Origin: Kryptolebias marmoratus
Taxonomy: Eukaryota > Chordata > Actinopteri > Cyprinodontiformes > Rivulidae
Length of the DNA: 64,000 nt
Reading direction: 5' to 3'
NCBI RefSeq assembly: GCF_001649575.2
Contig: NC_051443.1
Coordinates: 20,195,869 to 20,259,868, forward strand
Shown: in pieces, positions 21,011 to 41,344 of the stretch
Numbering within the stretch: the first letter of the stretch is position 1
Layout of the letters: the number at the start of each line of letters is the position of its first letter
Position numbers and translations under genes: made by a program
The notes under the pieces: model-generated
Database searches by the model: none
What the model was told of the DNA's origin: nothing
What the model saw: only the letters and a program-made list of their open reading frames with translations

Positions 21011-23900
21011 TGATCAGGGGATCCTTCCTATTTTCAAATGGTCCAATAGCAGCTCCTCTGTTTGTTCTGCTAGATGTTCAAAGAAAAGAGTTTGTTTCTA
21101 AGGTGAGAATCATTTGCAGGGCCCGGTAAAGACTTTGCCTTGGATGCCATTTGAATGGTCACCAGTTCTTATTCCGGTAAATATCTGCAGCCATCTCTCA
21201 GATCCACGAGCTGCTGAGCATCAGTATATCCTGTTTACTTCTGTTCATCTTGTACCCACTTGCAAGACCATGAAAAACCCAAAACAGCCCTGTGTTAAAT
21301 CTCCATTAATCCCAGGGATGAACATTTTTATGGACAGATTAAATCTGATGAGTTACATGGATAGCGTAAATAACTTCATCTTGTTCCACACCTATGGACA
21401 TTTTCTGCATATACTACAAAAGGTACATCTATAGGGTTTATTTTTTTTATCTAGACCTATGTGGAAGTGTTTACAAGCACAGCTAGCTGAAATAGGAAGA
21501 ATAAAATGGTTGCAGCCAACAAGATCGGCAATTTTAAATAAAGTTTGGCTAATGATCTGCCTTTGGGAGCTCAAAGGCAGCCGTGTAAACCTTTATCGTT
21601 GGCAGAGTAATGTGTGAAAGTCGACAAACACAAACGAGGCCTAGTTTCCTAACATAAATACTTTATCTATAATTACAAGACAAAGCAGGTTAAGAGCGAC
21701 ACACACAGCCTGGCAAGACAAACCATTCCCAGATGAGACCTGGCTTATGTCTCCTTTAGAGCTTTAGAGCCATCTGTTCGTAATCAAACAAGCTAAAGTG
21801 AGATCCAGTGGGATCTTCTTCATTTGCTTAAAATGTCACCGGGTCAGGGACTGTTTAAGCTGAGCACCTCATCAGAAAAAACTCAGTGTAACTCTGTGTG
21901 TTGTGCAGATGTTGAGCTGAAGGTTGGCGTGGTAGTAGCTGAGAGTCATCCCCAACACACAGTGCACTGACAGATTACATCGTTGTTTAACACCTTGGCA
22001 CAAGACAGCAGGGAATTTGCCTCTAATAAAAAAGAAGCTACCTTTTTTTCCATTTTGAAATGATTAAAAAGATTATTAATGTGGTCTTTAGGTCATAGTT
22101 TTATCTTTGTGTTTTATTTTCATTTAGCTGAATAGGAAAAAAAAAGTATAGCAAAACCACATGGCACTCTAACCAGATCACGTCTAATAAAATAACTTTC
22201 CCCTCCAAAATGTTTGTGTCTATAAACACTGAAGCTAGTGTTTCTGTCAAAGCCAAATGTCTTTTTATTCTTCCACTAGATGGTGATGTTTCTGAAGAAA
22301 CCCTTTAGTCAAATAGTTCGACACAGTGTCACATTCAGGTTAGTCAAAATTCACCTTGGTGTCACTTTTTCCTAAAATTCCAAAAACATTTGTTTTATTG
22401 TTTGTTTAGGATGGGACTTCTTGACTTGTGGTGATGGGGTTAAAAATAATTAGAAACTCTTCAAGAAAATACTTTTTTTTTTATCTCCCGTGGTTAAAAT
22501 ACACGATACAGGCAGGTGGTTTTACTAAAACACAGCAAAAGAATCGTGTTGTTTTTCTTCTTCACAGTTTGATGCATCGCCGCGTCTTTGTTGAAATGTG
22601 GGAACTGGCAGACTCGAGCACTCCGGAGCGGCTGCAGAGCCATTAACATTCAGACGGCGTTGCTGTGACGGGAGCCGCTCTGTGCCAGCTGTGGCCTCGT
22701 GAGGCACGGCCGCTGCGACCACAAGCACAGAAATACCCCCTCAGTTTTCATAACTGAGCAGAAGTAGCTCTGCTGCGTTGAATAACTCGTTTTGGGCCGA
22801 TATTTTTCCTCTAATGCTGTGCTTCATGGAGGCGCTGCCCCCTGCGTTTGAGTCCACGTCCCCCCCCCCCTTCTGTCGCTCCTTTCAGCTTATTGTAATT
22901 AAGATGGAACTCTGAATCGCTTGTGTCGCACACTTCTGTGCCAGAAAATTCACATAACGAGATTAAATGGAAAGGGAAGTTGAAGAACAGCAGGAAATGA
23001 AAATAGGGAATTGTGTAAAACGCTTTGCTGGCGGCATGAAGTACTGTAGTTCACAGAGAAAATATACTGTACTACTGAACCGAAGCCAGTCGGTGACTCG
23101 GCTCTTTACAAAAGCTGCTTTAGACACGCAGCGAAGCATGAAGCTGCTAGTTCTGTCTTAATTTCAGGAGATTAGAACATGTTTTTGTGAAACGAGACAA
23201 CCTTTATTCTTCTTGGACACACCAGAGACCTTTTCACATATGACTTATTGGTTAAAATTATATAAGCTAATATTTAAATTACTATATTTGCAGTCATATG
23301 TATAAATTTATTACTAAAACTATGTAGCGATAGTGAAAAAGTGTAAATTTGCATTCTGTTTGCGTCTGATCTGAAGTAGTATTCATTGCAATGTCACAAA
23401 GACATGCAAAAAATAAAATAAAAATCTGTACTTTTTTCCCTCTCATATCTCTGGTAAAATGTCCTAAAAGTGTTTGAGTAAAATTTGTGAATGGCGGCCA
23501 GCTACCATGTGTGTTTGTTTACATACAGAAACAGCTGAAGTGATCAAAACTAGGTCAACCATTGTACCATCCACAGAAGAGCCACTGGCGATCACAAAGT
23601 CTGACAGCTCTGATGCATTTCTGCATCAAATTGTTGAGTGAAATATGCAAATGAAAGCTTTGTTTACACTGAGTGCATACCTGCATTTCGATCTATCCGG
23701 AAAACCGCTGTCATTCAACCTGCACCATATCGTTTAGGATAACCTGTTTTATGTTTAATATCTTAGTTTGCGATGAATATCTAACGTTTTGCAAAACTGC
23801 CGGATTCTTACCACGTTTTTGGCTCATTTTAGGCTTATTTGACTTGTTTTTGCACCTAATAAACAATGTTTTTCGGAACTAAAACAGCCGTAAAAAAATA
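21010..23900. other. Spacer between ccdc74 and the crkl promoter
   Basis: Apart from the family A fragment near 21.9 kb I see no gene. Points of note are a one-mismatch CTCF core CCACTAGATGGT at 22273-22284 and a GC-richer patch at about 22560-22720 of unknown function. A C-run sits near 22860-22870. Confidence 0.45.
21885..22000 (+). repeat. Dispersed repeat family A, fragment
   Basis: Forward fragment holding GGCGTGGTAGTAGCTGAGAG followed by TCATCCCCAACACACAG, the 3' block of the family. Confidence 0.6.
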
Positions 23901-24039
23901 AATAAATAAAACAGTGCCTTCTCGCGGATTCACACATCACTCAACGCATCGTCACTTTTCGGTGTTTTCTGCCCGTTTAATGGAAACACACTGAGTGACA
24001 CCCAGCTCTTGACGTGGGGGTGGGGACCATTCCGTGTCT

Positions 24040-24500
24040 ACGTCACCGGGCCCCTTTTTTCCCCCCTCCCCTCCCCTCCCCGCCTGACGTCGGTGACGTA
24101 CGGGTAGAAAGCGGGACCTGCCCTCCCGTCGCCATTTTTTTTATTCTGCTCCGAACGCTCGCGCTTCTGGTGGCTCCGAGTGAGAGAGAAGAGGACTCGT
24201 TCAAAAATTCGGGGAGGTTGGGAAAAAAAAAAGTGCGCGCCGACCCGGGAGGCCTCGCGAGCCGGTTGGAAATGCACGCGGGAGCTCCACAGCCGTGAGT
24301 CCAGACCTCCCTTCCTCCTACCCACCCGCACCTCCTCCTGAGATGCACGCGCAGCAGGCTAACCGCTGCCTCGAAACAGTTTCTTGTGTGAAGACGTGTT
24401 GCGGGGCCGCCATTTTTTCTTGCTGTGTTGCCTCTAAAGTCTGCTGCGAGTCGAGGGAAGGCACCGAAAACCCTTTTCTGTGACGTGCGTCACGCCGCAA
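24040..24500 (+). promoter_or_regulatory. crkl: CpG-rich crkl promoter and 5' leader with tandem CRE-like sites
   Basis: A GC- and CpG-rich block in AT-rich surroundings, 0.6-1.0 kb before the crkl start codon. It holds C-rich Sp/KLF-like tracts (24060-24082), two CRE half or near sites, TGACGTCG (24085-24092) and TGACGTAC (24094-24101), and two GCCATTTTTT blocks near 24131 and 24409 that resemble YY1 sites. The transcription start cannot be fixed by eye. A 5' UTR intron is possible because CCGTGAGT occurs near 24295 and an acceptor-like CCGGACAG lies directly before the start codon. Confidence 0.6.
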
Positions 24501-25011
24501 GGAGACGAATAAAAAGCGGATTTTAAAGTATTTATTTGGCTAACTGCGTGCGGCTGCTGCCGACCGTTCGCTGACAACATGGGGATTTATCGGATGAAAA
24601 ACTGAGCTGAGGCCACCGGTTTTTTTTGTTCCGTTCTCACAACTGACACTGACTGAAGGGGATAAATTATCTGAAGAAAAGATCGGCGTTTTCTCGGAAG
24701 GCGGAACGAAAAGGAGGAAGCTTCATTGATCATTTGCTGCTTTTGGCCTCCGTTTTTGGTTTGTGTTTTGTAAGTTCTCTCCATTTTGGCCCCCCGCAAC
24801 AATTTTCTTTTCTTTTTTTTTTGTTTTACTTTTCCCTCAGACCTGCTGAAGCTACAGAAATGCTCCAAAGTTGGATCAAGTCAGTCGCAGCCTCCGCCTG
24901 AAAGGAGTTGTTTGTTATTATTTGAATCGAGTTTGTGTAGAAATTACTCGAAGGGGGGTAGGAAAAAAAGCAGTGACAGGGCGACTGCATGCCCTACCCT
25001 GCATCTTCTAG

Positions 25012-31836
<6,825 letters not shown>

Positions 31837-33515
31837 CCCAGAAACCCAGCTGGACCCTCTCACCGGTATTGATGTATACCTGAGTCTGCTGGCTGTGTCC
31901 ACCTCTCCCCGCCAGTGTCGCAGTTATGCGCTTGCCTGCTTGGAGGCGGGGGTTCTAACCACGAGAGCGACCCCCACCCTCCTCTGTTGTTGTTGCCAGC
32001 CGTTGCAAGGCTTTCTGACTGTTTACAGCTGTTGGACATCGAGTCTAAACTAAAACATGACCCAGTTTCCCATAGCTCCCTGGTTTGTTTTTTGTTTAGT
32101 TTTTTCTCATTTAGTTGTAGACTGAATATTTTATTTTGAAATCCAGATCATCACTGGGCGTCAGTGTGAGTGTGTTTTTATGTCAAAGTGCATGTCATGC
32201 GTGTTCACAACTGCTATCTACCACATTTCATCCCGTCTGTTTTCTTCCTGGATGTTCGTCGTGTCGGACGTTTTTTGTTTTTTAAATTTTTGGAAAGTGT
32301 ATGTGTTTTGTTGACGTGAGGATGTTTGTACGTGCAGTAAACACAGGGGGGAGCGACATCTCCGTGGACTTTAAAGAGCACTGAGGCAACAAGGAGCTGA
32401 CCAGCCAGTAAAATGACTTCTTCTTTTCTTTGTTTTGATCGATCAAATCACTGTTTTACCTTTTACCATCAGCACGCACACACATCCAACTTCTGGCCAT
32501 AAGTTGAGATTGACTTCTCTGTTTTTCTTGTTTTAAGGCTGTCTGTAGAAGCAGAAGGATTATTGGGTATGTGGGGCATCTAAGCTGAGTCATGTCACTT
32601 GTTCTCCACCTCTATTTATCTTTTGTTCAATAATACATGACAGGACCATTTGTTGATTTATTGTTTATTCCCTGTTTGTGCCAGCTGATGTAAAGCATTT
32701 TTTCCTTCATTCTGAGACATTTCTGCTCTGAAGGGTAACTTTTATTTTATTTTATTTTTTAAATCTAAGAAGACAGTCTAGCAGACTTTTAGTGCTGCCA
32801 GAACAGAGCCCTAAAAGAAATCTCTCAACATTTCTCATAGGAGTGCCACGCTTTTATCTGGTTTGCAAATGTCAGCAAGTACCATGGGCCGTACTTCCCA
32901 AACTAAAAAATGACATTTTTAGGTGTTTGGACCGAAATAAAAGACTTTGCTTTTCAGGAAAAGGTCAGGACAGGAGAAATACTTCAGCAAGCCAATGAAA
33001 TCCCATAAATGCCTTCAGAATAATGTAGAATAAATTTCTTCTTTGAGTGCACGAGGTCCCGCCTGACTCTGGTTTTTAAATGAGTTTAAAACGTTTTTAT
33101 TATTTGGGAGTGGAAACAGAATCTAGCAGAGCAGAAGGGAGGATGTTTTTGTCCGTGTATCTGTGCTCAAACGGGTTCTGCGGACGTGTAGGACCTCTTA
33201 ATGTCGAACAGTTGTGCAAACGGTGCCGATCTCTGCTGTCAGACTGATCAGAACTCTCCTCGTGTCGTCTTGGTGCTCACTGTTCCCGTCGTTCCTTCCA
33301 CCCTGCATCCTCTTCGTTCGTTTTTAGTCAGTTTCGGTTTTTAAATCAAGCATTTTGAAAACGAGTGAAGTGTTTTTATTTTGTAAAAGGGAAAAAGAAA
33401 TGCCTGCTGGTTGCCCGTGTGCATGACCTCTTGGCCGGGGGAGATGGTCTTCCTGGTCAAATGCTGCTTATTGTCATTAATCTCGTTCAATAAAAGGTTT
33501 TCAGATTTTAATCCT
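31837..33515 (+). other. crkl: crkl 3' UTR
   Basis: Runs from the TGA at 31834-31836 to the AATAAA at 33489-33494, with another AATAAA-type signal near 33829 as an alternative end. A long 3' UTR is usual for CRKL. No conserved reading frame is visible inside it. Confidence 0.5.
33489..33494 (+). terminator. crkl: Likely crkl polyadenylation signal
   Basis: AATAAA about 1.65 kb after the crkl stop, followed by GT-rich sequence. Confidence 0.5.
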
Positions 33516-34543
33516 CGCTGGATTGTGCAAACGGCTCAGAATAGGTTTAACTCGTTAAAGTGATTAAAATCTAATCAAGCAATACGCCGTGAATATTTCC
33601 TTACTCCAGGTCAACTCACATTTCTCTTGCTTCCGAGTTGTTTTGATTTTTGTTATCGCATTAACAGTATTACTGTGTTCTCCTCTCATATTTCTAGGAA
33701 AGCCTGACCTTTACTTAAAAACTGAAAATTGTGCCTTTTTTATTTTCTTATGCCATATACATGTGTTAATATTTCCCATGGTTAACACCTGTGCTGGTAT
33801 TGACCCCTTTTATGTACAGAACAAGTAAAATAAACAAATGTCTACTTCTTTAAGCCGTTTCTTCTGCTGTCTTTGGGGCGCCCTACTTGCCTGCTGCGCC
33901 GCACAGATGGTGTGGGGTGTGGACGCGTTCGTTAAGCTTTCTGGAGCACGGGACGGCCGCTCCTGCTCTCATTTTTTTTTCCACACTTCCACTTTTGATT
34001 CTGCCTGCGCCCAGGAGGAAGGAACCAATTAATGAGTTTTAATGAAGTGCTAAGAAAAGAACCGTCAACTGACCCAGAGATGTGGAACGGGGGGGACTTT
34101 TCAAGGGCAGTGTCGCTGATGTTCTGTGTTTGTTAGAGCAGAGGTGCAAAACATTTAAAGGGGTGCTTTGGATCTTTGACGTGAGGTTCTGTAAAAATGG
34201 TTTGAACTAAGATCTGTTAGAATGACCTCCTGTTTGGGGGAAACGGTTTAATTTTCACCGAAAGGATGAGCAGTTCTTAATTTGGGGGAACTATTTCCCC
34301 AGATTGAGGCCATTCAAACAGCTAAGATTAATTTTTCATAACTTTTCCACTCCATAAGGAATAAACTATTCTTTAATACATCCGTTTGCTGTTAGTAGCT
34401 CACCGAAGTGCTTAAAGTTCAGGGATTTTTTTACGTGCAGTTCTTCCAGTTAATGTTTTTTTTAAAACTGGCCCAAACAGCTTGTTTATCTACCATCCAA
34501 GCTGGCTGACAGGCAGCGCTGGTAATGGACTTTATCGACCACA

Positions 34544-34570
34544 ACACACACACACACACACACACACACA
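34544..34570. repeat. (CA)n microsatellite
   Basis: About 13 AC/CA units in uninterrupted order. Confidence 0.95.
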
Positions 34571-36639
34571 GCCTGTGCCCTCAGGAAAGGTCAGACTCAG
34601 CCACGTTTGATTCATTAGTCTGTTATATGGGAGCCATGACCAATCCACAGGAAACTATTGATCATCTTTAATGACAGATTAGTCCAGCGTATAATATACA
34701 TGCAGCACACCGGGCAGTAGCTGTGCCTCTGCTTTCAGTCTTAAAATATATACACTATGTATGTATATATACACACACCTTTAGAAGCTTATTTCAGAAT
34801 TGGAATGAGGACAGAGTGTGTTTAAAGTGATTAGCATTGCTATTTTTAGGGTGAGAAAACAAGAGGCCCTGCCTTATTTTCCTATAAGTCCAGTGTTTGC
34901 ATGCATATTAGTGTTGTGGAACAAATAATTTGTTTATTCAGATTCCTTTTTCATGTGGTTTAGATGTCAGGAAGAGATTTGTGTTTCTGCTTCCACAACC
35001 ATTACCTGTAAGCGTAGAAAACCCAGCCAGTAAGCACATCCCAACATATTCATGCCAGTATGCCCATAGATTGTAAAACAACAGATTTTAACATTGTTTG
35101 TTCCAATCAGCTGCTAATTTGTTTTACACAAACTCTAGTACTAAAGGAAGAGAGGACCGGTAAGAAAGAAGAATTGTTATCTTGTCATTCTTGAGAGTCC
35201 TGACTCAAAAAGAAATAAGATTTTTCATTTAAGTTGCATTTTAGACCCTGAGAAGTTTTTGTTTTTTTTAATTATTATTATTTTATTTTTTTAAAGATCA
35301 GGAAGCGGAAGTTACCAGACTCATTTAAATGTAATGGTTTTACGAGCATTTTTTAAAAAACTTGATGCGGTTGATGTGTAAAAAATTAACCACGTAGAGG
35401 AAGCCTCTTCTTTGTTTTTAAGACCTCTACAGCGTAGGTATACACAAAAAAAGAGGAAGTTCAAATTGGATGACCAGACAAGGTAAATCATCAACTTATC
35501 ATGATTTTAAAAACAGGCCGTTGAAGTTTAGAGGCTGCAGTCACTTTTTCCTTTCACCTACACGGAGGCCGTGAAAGGTCAAACAACTTGTTTTGGCGAA
35601 GTTAACCCACTGTTCTGCTGGGCATGATAGATAGACAGACAGACTCTGTTATGGACAATATAGACAATAATGTGGAAAAAATAATAATTAAAATAAATAA
35701 TGACTTATCTATTAACAGAATTGTTTAGAGGGGCAAATGTTTCTCATTAAAAAAACAACAAAAAAAAAAAAATTTTAGGAATAAAATGTGCTAATAATAT
35801 AATATTATTAGTACTATCATAAGAGGAATAAACACAGGTAAGGACTTGTTGGTAAATTATCTTTGTCCCATGTTTTAGAGGGGGAACCGATTATTTCAGA
35901 CGACTGAAATATTTGTTTCCCCCCTGGTAACTTTTGCAAAAAAAGAACAAATGTCTCCAAATTCACAGGACTTGTTTTGCATGATAAGAGGTTGTTGTTG
36001 GAAAATTAATGATCTAAATAGCATTCGATCTGAATGTTATTTAGATAAAAAGCGAAATACCACTTCAGGCGGAGAAAACCCACGTAAAAATATTACAACA
36101 GTTCACTGCAAACCCATATGATGCACTCGATCCACTGCAGTCTACATGCAGTCTAACACCAATTAGGTGTTGTGATGAGAAGCTATTTTATTTTTTGTTG
36201 ACAGGGGTTGCCACCGATGCTGCTCTACCAGCATTTTGCCCGGTGATGTAGATTGTGTTCGCTCTAGAAACTGCCTTTGCAGCTCTGCCCCCCTGAAGCG
36301 CTGAGAGTGTTCCATTTGTGGCTCTCGTGAAACATTTAGAGTGCAGACGTTCCTGCCTTCTGCTGGGGAAACATGCCAGACTGTGATAATAATGCTCGCT
36401 CGCTCGCTCTGTTGGCTCTTTTTTAGGTCAGACACGCTTCTTTTGGTTAATCTCTCATCTCTTTTCTCATCATTGGTGTCCTCAGCAGGCCTTTGATGCT
36501 CTCATGTAGAAGCTGCTTGTCGTGCAGGTGGACCTGCACGTGTTTTTAATGTTGATTCTTGGATTTTTGACTATTAGTCACACATTTGGGATCATTGCCA
36601 CCTGCTGCCATAAACCAACAGGCCACAGGTAACTGCCTG

Positions 36640-36885
36640 TGTGTGTGTTCTACGTCCAAACATCCCGTTTATGAAGCTCAGAAAGTAATCATCAGAAGCA
36701 CACCTCCAGCCGATTAATTTTTGGAGTCTGCGAGATTTAAGATGGCCTCCACAGCTAATCGATCTTAGCAAACCCAAAAATGGCTGCAACTCAGTAAGAT
36801 TTACAGATCCTGAGCTAAAATCTGACGTAGGAGCTGAGAGTCCTCCCCGAACACAAACTCTTAGCACCAACAGATCATAAACAGT
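36640..36885 (+). repeat. Dispersed repeat family A copy
   Basis: Intergenic forward copy with TTAAGATGGCCTCCACAGCT, AATCGATCTTAGCAAAC and GAGCTAAAATCTGACGTAGG, then CTGAGAGTCCTCCCCGAACA. Confidence 0.75.
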
Positions 36886-37711
36886 CAAGATTTGTTCTTA
36901 TTTGTATTTATTTTTATATGTTCATGTGGCGACGAGAACAACTCACGACCCCGGCTGTCTCTGCAGAGCTGCAGTGGGACCCAAAAACTACATAAGGAGC
37001 TCCATGAACATAAAGAATCTGAGGTGTTTATCCAGTTTCTAAACTCTCATTCAAACATTTTTTCCCCTTGATTTGTGGGGAGCTGGTGATTATCTCCATC
37101 AGTCAGAGGTAGACCTGAGAACAGGTTTCCAGTCCATCACAGGACCACATGCTGAGGCACACTTATCCCTCAGGGCGACGTAAGGTTGCCAGTTAATCAA
37201 ACATGCATGCTTTGCTTCCTTCTTTTGAAGGAAACGACCAGAAACTTATAAATTGCTGATCTGATTGTAGTTTTCTTGTCTTGATCTCACATTCCTCGGT
37301 GTCTCAGCGGACTGAAGCTGCATGAATGACTAAATTGAAGTGAAAACACACAATTCGAATAAATTTGTTGCCATCTTTTGCACTGGGATGCAATCCTTGC
37401 TTAGTTGGAAATACCTAGATTTTATTAAAATACTAAAACATGCCTGATATTTATTTCCACAGCATTATATCCAGAACACACAAACAAAAAAGCAAGATGT
37501 GAGCACACATTAAATTTGTCCTGTTCGATATGCTGTATAAAGATGTCGAATCAGATCTGCTTTGGCATTTTATTGTAGTACGTGTGCAAAACTTCAAGGA
37601 AACCATCAGGATCTTTAAGTGAACAGGATGTCTGACTGATGAAACTGACCAAACTTAAACTACTATTAACTATAATGAAGGATCTTGGAAATATTTTAAA
37701 CGTTATGGAGT

Positions 37712-37717
37712 TTTATT
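37712..37717 (-). terminator. Polyadenylation signal of the T-box gene
   Basis: TTTATT on the plus strand is AATAAA on the coding strand, about 112 nt after the T-box gene stop codon. Confidence 0.6.
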
Positions 37718-37828
37718 AAAACCTAACAGGTGTCACGTGTTTGTCTAAATGTGTTTAAGCACGTTTTTTGTTCCTTTATGCCTTTTGTTGATTGAATTTT
37801 CCATCGAGGACAAAGCTGTTGTCCTTGT

Positions 37829-40800
37829 TCACCAGCAGGAGTAGGAGAAAAGCGGGTACTGGCTCCAGTCTGCCGAGCTGCTGTGGTAACCCTGGTGACT
37901 GTAGTGGCAGGCCGACTGCTGGGTGCTCTGGTGAGTTGTGGAAAGTGGGGGAGGTGGAGGCTGAAGAAAGGTCTCTGCTGGGTCTCTGTCTCCGGACGGT
38001 AAGGAGAGTCTAGTGTACTCCACACACCTGGAAGAAAGAAAGAAAGAGACAGACTCTAAAGATCACGCAGTTCATGTAACAAGTCGAACACGTCCTCAAG
38101 CGTTGAAGTGCATTTACAAAGATCTCATCGTTTCTCAGCGTCCTGTTTGAGAGTCGGACCTGTAAGGCTGGTATGCCGCGGCTGCAGGCACCATCTGCTC
38201 CTCGCAGCTGTAGTCGTAGTCGTGTAGCTCCAAGGGCTCTGGGTGTAACGTCTCAGAGGAGTCCTGCTCTGGGCCCCAGGCTGAGAGGTCACCTCCCTTC
38301 AGAGATGGCGGTGCGGAGGCTGGCTGAGAGGCGGAGGGCATCCTCTGCAGGCCTGACAGGGAAATACAACATCCAGCTCAGATAAATACCTTTCTGTTCC
38401 ATGTGCAGTACAATTATTACATCTGTGTGTAAAATATTATATTTATGAATAATACCTGGAGAACTGCTGCGAAGGTCTTTGCTTTCCTTAGAGGGTCTTT
38501 TTTCAGGAGAGCTTTTCTTTGTTTGACACCTGAATAAACATGACATTTACATATTTTTTTAAATGTCAAAAGAACCAAAAACAACAAAGAAACCAAAACA
38601 GTCATTGCACATCCACTTTCAAACGTGCTTCAAAAAAGAATGACTAAAGAAGATATCACTTTAATAAGGCTGCAAGATCCATTACTGTGTTTTTATTCAT
38701 TCAGGTAAATGTAATTTTTTACGAGTTGCCCAGCTTACTTTTTTAACTAAATGACGTTAAATGCCAAAACAAATGTATCTACAATCCTCAGAGTGCTTAC
38801 AGGTAGGCAACTTACTGACAATTTGATATTTAAAATCTAAATGATGAAGAATAGAGATAAATGCTGAGAGCAAAGACTGTATTTAATGATAGATCTCTGA
38901 CATGAACCAGGAAGTTGAACTCAGAACAGAAGCAACCTTCCCTCTACGAACTTTAAGCTAAAATTTGAAAACTATATAGATTTTTTTTCCTAGGTGTTTA
39001 GTTCACTTTTGTCTTTTCATGTAGTTCTGTTGTTGTACGCTCAAATATATATTCTAATCTGTTGGTTGATTCCAAAAATACAACATGGCAGCTTCAGTAA
39101 ACCAGGATCTTATGGCTACAACTCTCAGCAGTCAGAGAAGATCGAGACATTTGGTTTATTGTCCTTTTAGTTTAATGCACTGTAAGTCTTTAAGTATTTA
39201 CAACCTAATGAATGACTTCTTTTCAGTCATTCATAAGTGCACCCTTATTGTGAAGTGGAGCCAAAACGTACCTTTTTCTGTGGGAATCGGTGCCTCCTTT
39301 TCTGAACCCCTTGGCAAACGGGTTGTGGTCAATCTTCAGTTTGGTGATCTAAAGAATGGGAGGAAAGGTGTCATTTGAAGAGAACAGAAACTTGTGCTGG
39401 TTTAAAAAAAAAAAAGTGATTTTTTTTTTTCTAGATTGGGACCTTTGGATTTTGGTAGGCAGTCACAGCTGTGAACACTGTTTCTGGGAATGAGAAGGTC
39501 TGAAAAGAGCCCCAGCAGAGGGTGTAGGGACTGTCTGCCTGGATCACGTGAAACCGTGGGTAGTAGCGGTGCATGGAGTGAAGGATGATCTGATAAGAAA
39601 GGAGAGCAAACATTAGCAGAGCATAACACAACGTGACCCGGTTTGTTTCGAGGTGAAGCGGGGCTTTACGTGGCCGTGCTGGTCCAGCGTGTTGTTGGTG
39701 AGCTTCAACTTCAGGAAAGTCAACGACTGCTTCATCCAGTGACCTCCAACAGCGGGGGAGTCGGGGTGTATGTATGTCCGACACGGGGGCTGGGGCTCGG
39801 CCTTTCCTGCCACCTCCCACTGCTTCTTCTTCCACTACAGAGGAGTAACAGGGGGGTGAATGCTGCATTAACATGTGTGAGACTTCAGGATATGTGTGAT
39901 TAATCAGAATCCACCAAGAAGCATGAAATTCTCCTCCTGATAGCTGCTCTACAAAACAATGTGTAAGTTTTAGGTCATTTAAGTTCAAGAAAAAGACCAG
40001 AAATAAATGACAGTCTCACAAACATCCTTTTAACTCGTCCTCACATGCTTTGATTTGTGACTCATCGCCTTGGTGTGCTGAGAGCAATAATTGCGACCAA
40101 ATGGGCCACAGAAAACGATTAGAGCTGCTGAATGAATGGAAGGCAGGCTGCTCCTCGTCCGTTGACTGTGAATGAGGAGGGATGCTAATTGATTGGGCTT
40201 CCAGCCAGGAGTGCACAAACAGGAAGCAATGAAAGGCTTTGATATGCAGCAGCGAATGGTTTCAGCCAGACTAGGCAGAATGGAACGGTGTCTGACTGCA
40301 GACCGCTGCTTGTAACACACTGCAGAGGGCTGCTTTAATCCTCGAGGAAACGATTTGACCGTATTTCATCATACCTTATATTTGAAGGTATCGACAGGAA
40401 CAATGTCCGCCATGATCACATAGTTTGCAGAGGGTTGGAGCCCACATAGACTTATACTGCAGTGTGGAAACATTCTCCTAAGACAAACGCACAAAGTCAG
40501 GAGTCATATAATGAGTAAATATCTCCATTGGAATCATGTTATCTCCAGAACAGAAGCATACGCTTGGATAACATACATCACACATGGCGAGATATGTTCA
40601 GAATCAAAGAATCGCTGGAATAACTTAAGTCTAATGACATTTGGAAGCATCATTACCTTCCATGCTTTGTTATAATCATCTCCGTCCCAGTCCTGTGAAA
40701 AGACTTCCAGAGTTCAGAGTTTTCTAGAGTCATCCTGATGGGGCCCTGCTGGTAGGAGTGAGAGGCTGACGGGGACCGGGGCATGCTTTGATTCAGTCTG

Positions 40801-41344
40801 CTGTCTGGGGAGAAATTTACCAAACAAACCTTAATAAAAAAAGAAGCAAAACAGCTAGCTCTTTTTTTTTTAGTTCAGATTGAAGCCCAAATGGTCTGCT
40901 TACTACAGTAAAAGAATGAGAAACAAAACATGTGCTCTTGTAAATGAAACTGCAAGTTTAAAATGTTTTTACCAAGACATAAATTCTTATCTTTATCTTA
41001 GTGGTCCTCTTTAGTCAGTAAAACATCTGTTGCATGTTTTTGTGCACCCAGAAACAGTTTTTTTCACATGAAAAAGTAACCAAAACTAGCAAAGTTTAAA
41101 ATGATTTAAATATAAGTCATACTAAGTTTTCTAAAACATATCACTTTTTTTTTTTTTTTTTTTAAGTAGGTCCAAAGTCAGAGCACATGCTTTTTATTAC
41201 ATAAATAACATTCATCTTACCAGAGATGTTGGGCATGTTGACTCCACCAACCACACATGGAAAGAAGCTGCTGCTTTTAAAGGCTGGGACATGAATGGGA
41301 TCCTTCAGGAGTCCCTGTCCAGTGGTCTGAGGCCTGAAGTCCAT
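37829..41344 (-). CDS. tbx16l: T-box transcription factor, Tbx16/Tbx6-like group, complete, 9 exons
   Basis: Minus-strand exons in order: 41344-41221, 40804-40657, 40477-40375, 39834-39670, 39589-39443, 39348-39272, 38529-38456, 38352-38160, 38027-37829; all phases agree, giving 409 residues. The T-box (~72-245) reads [102 protein letters not shown] and [15 protein letters not shown]. These match the chick Tbx6L/zebrafish Tbx16 and Tbx16l group far better than mammalian TBX6. Such proteins bind T-sites and direct paraxial mesoderm and somite formation in the embryo. After the T-box come a basic Ser/Lys stretch and a Pro/Gln/Tyr-rich tail ending YSCW. The donor after exon 5 (GTCCCA) is weak but set by the conserved join NPK|ITK. 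The symbol tbx16l (formerly zebrafish tbx6/tbx6l) is my best guess; tbx16 is the alternative. Confidence 0.9.

Larger units (their letters stand above)
33850..37700. other. Spacer between crkl and the T-box gene
   Basis: Convergent intergenic DNA (crkl plus, T-box gene minus). Contains a CA microsatellite at 34544-34570, AT-rich runs near 35.26-35.78 kb and a family A repeat at 36.64-36.89 kb. No coding sequence recognised. Confidence 0.5.

Noticed and set aside
24014..24348. Overlapping ~95-100 codon frames on both strands before crkl
   Set aside because: They arise from the GC-rich promoter, where stop codons are rare. Composition is low-complexity and no start context or homology supports them.
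39431..39988. 185-codon minus-strand frame across T-box exons
   Set aside because: It reads exon 4 in the wrong frame and runs through an intron. Only its final part ([10 protein letters not shown] to NPK) is real T-box exon 5.
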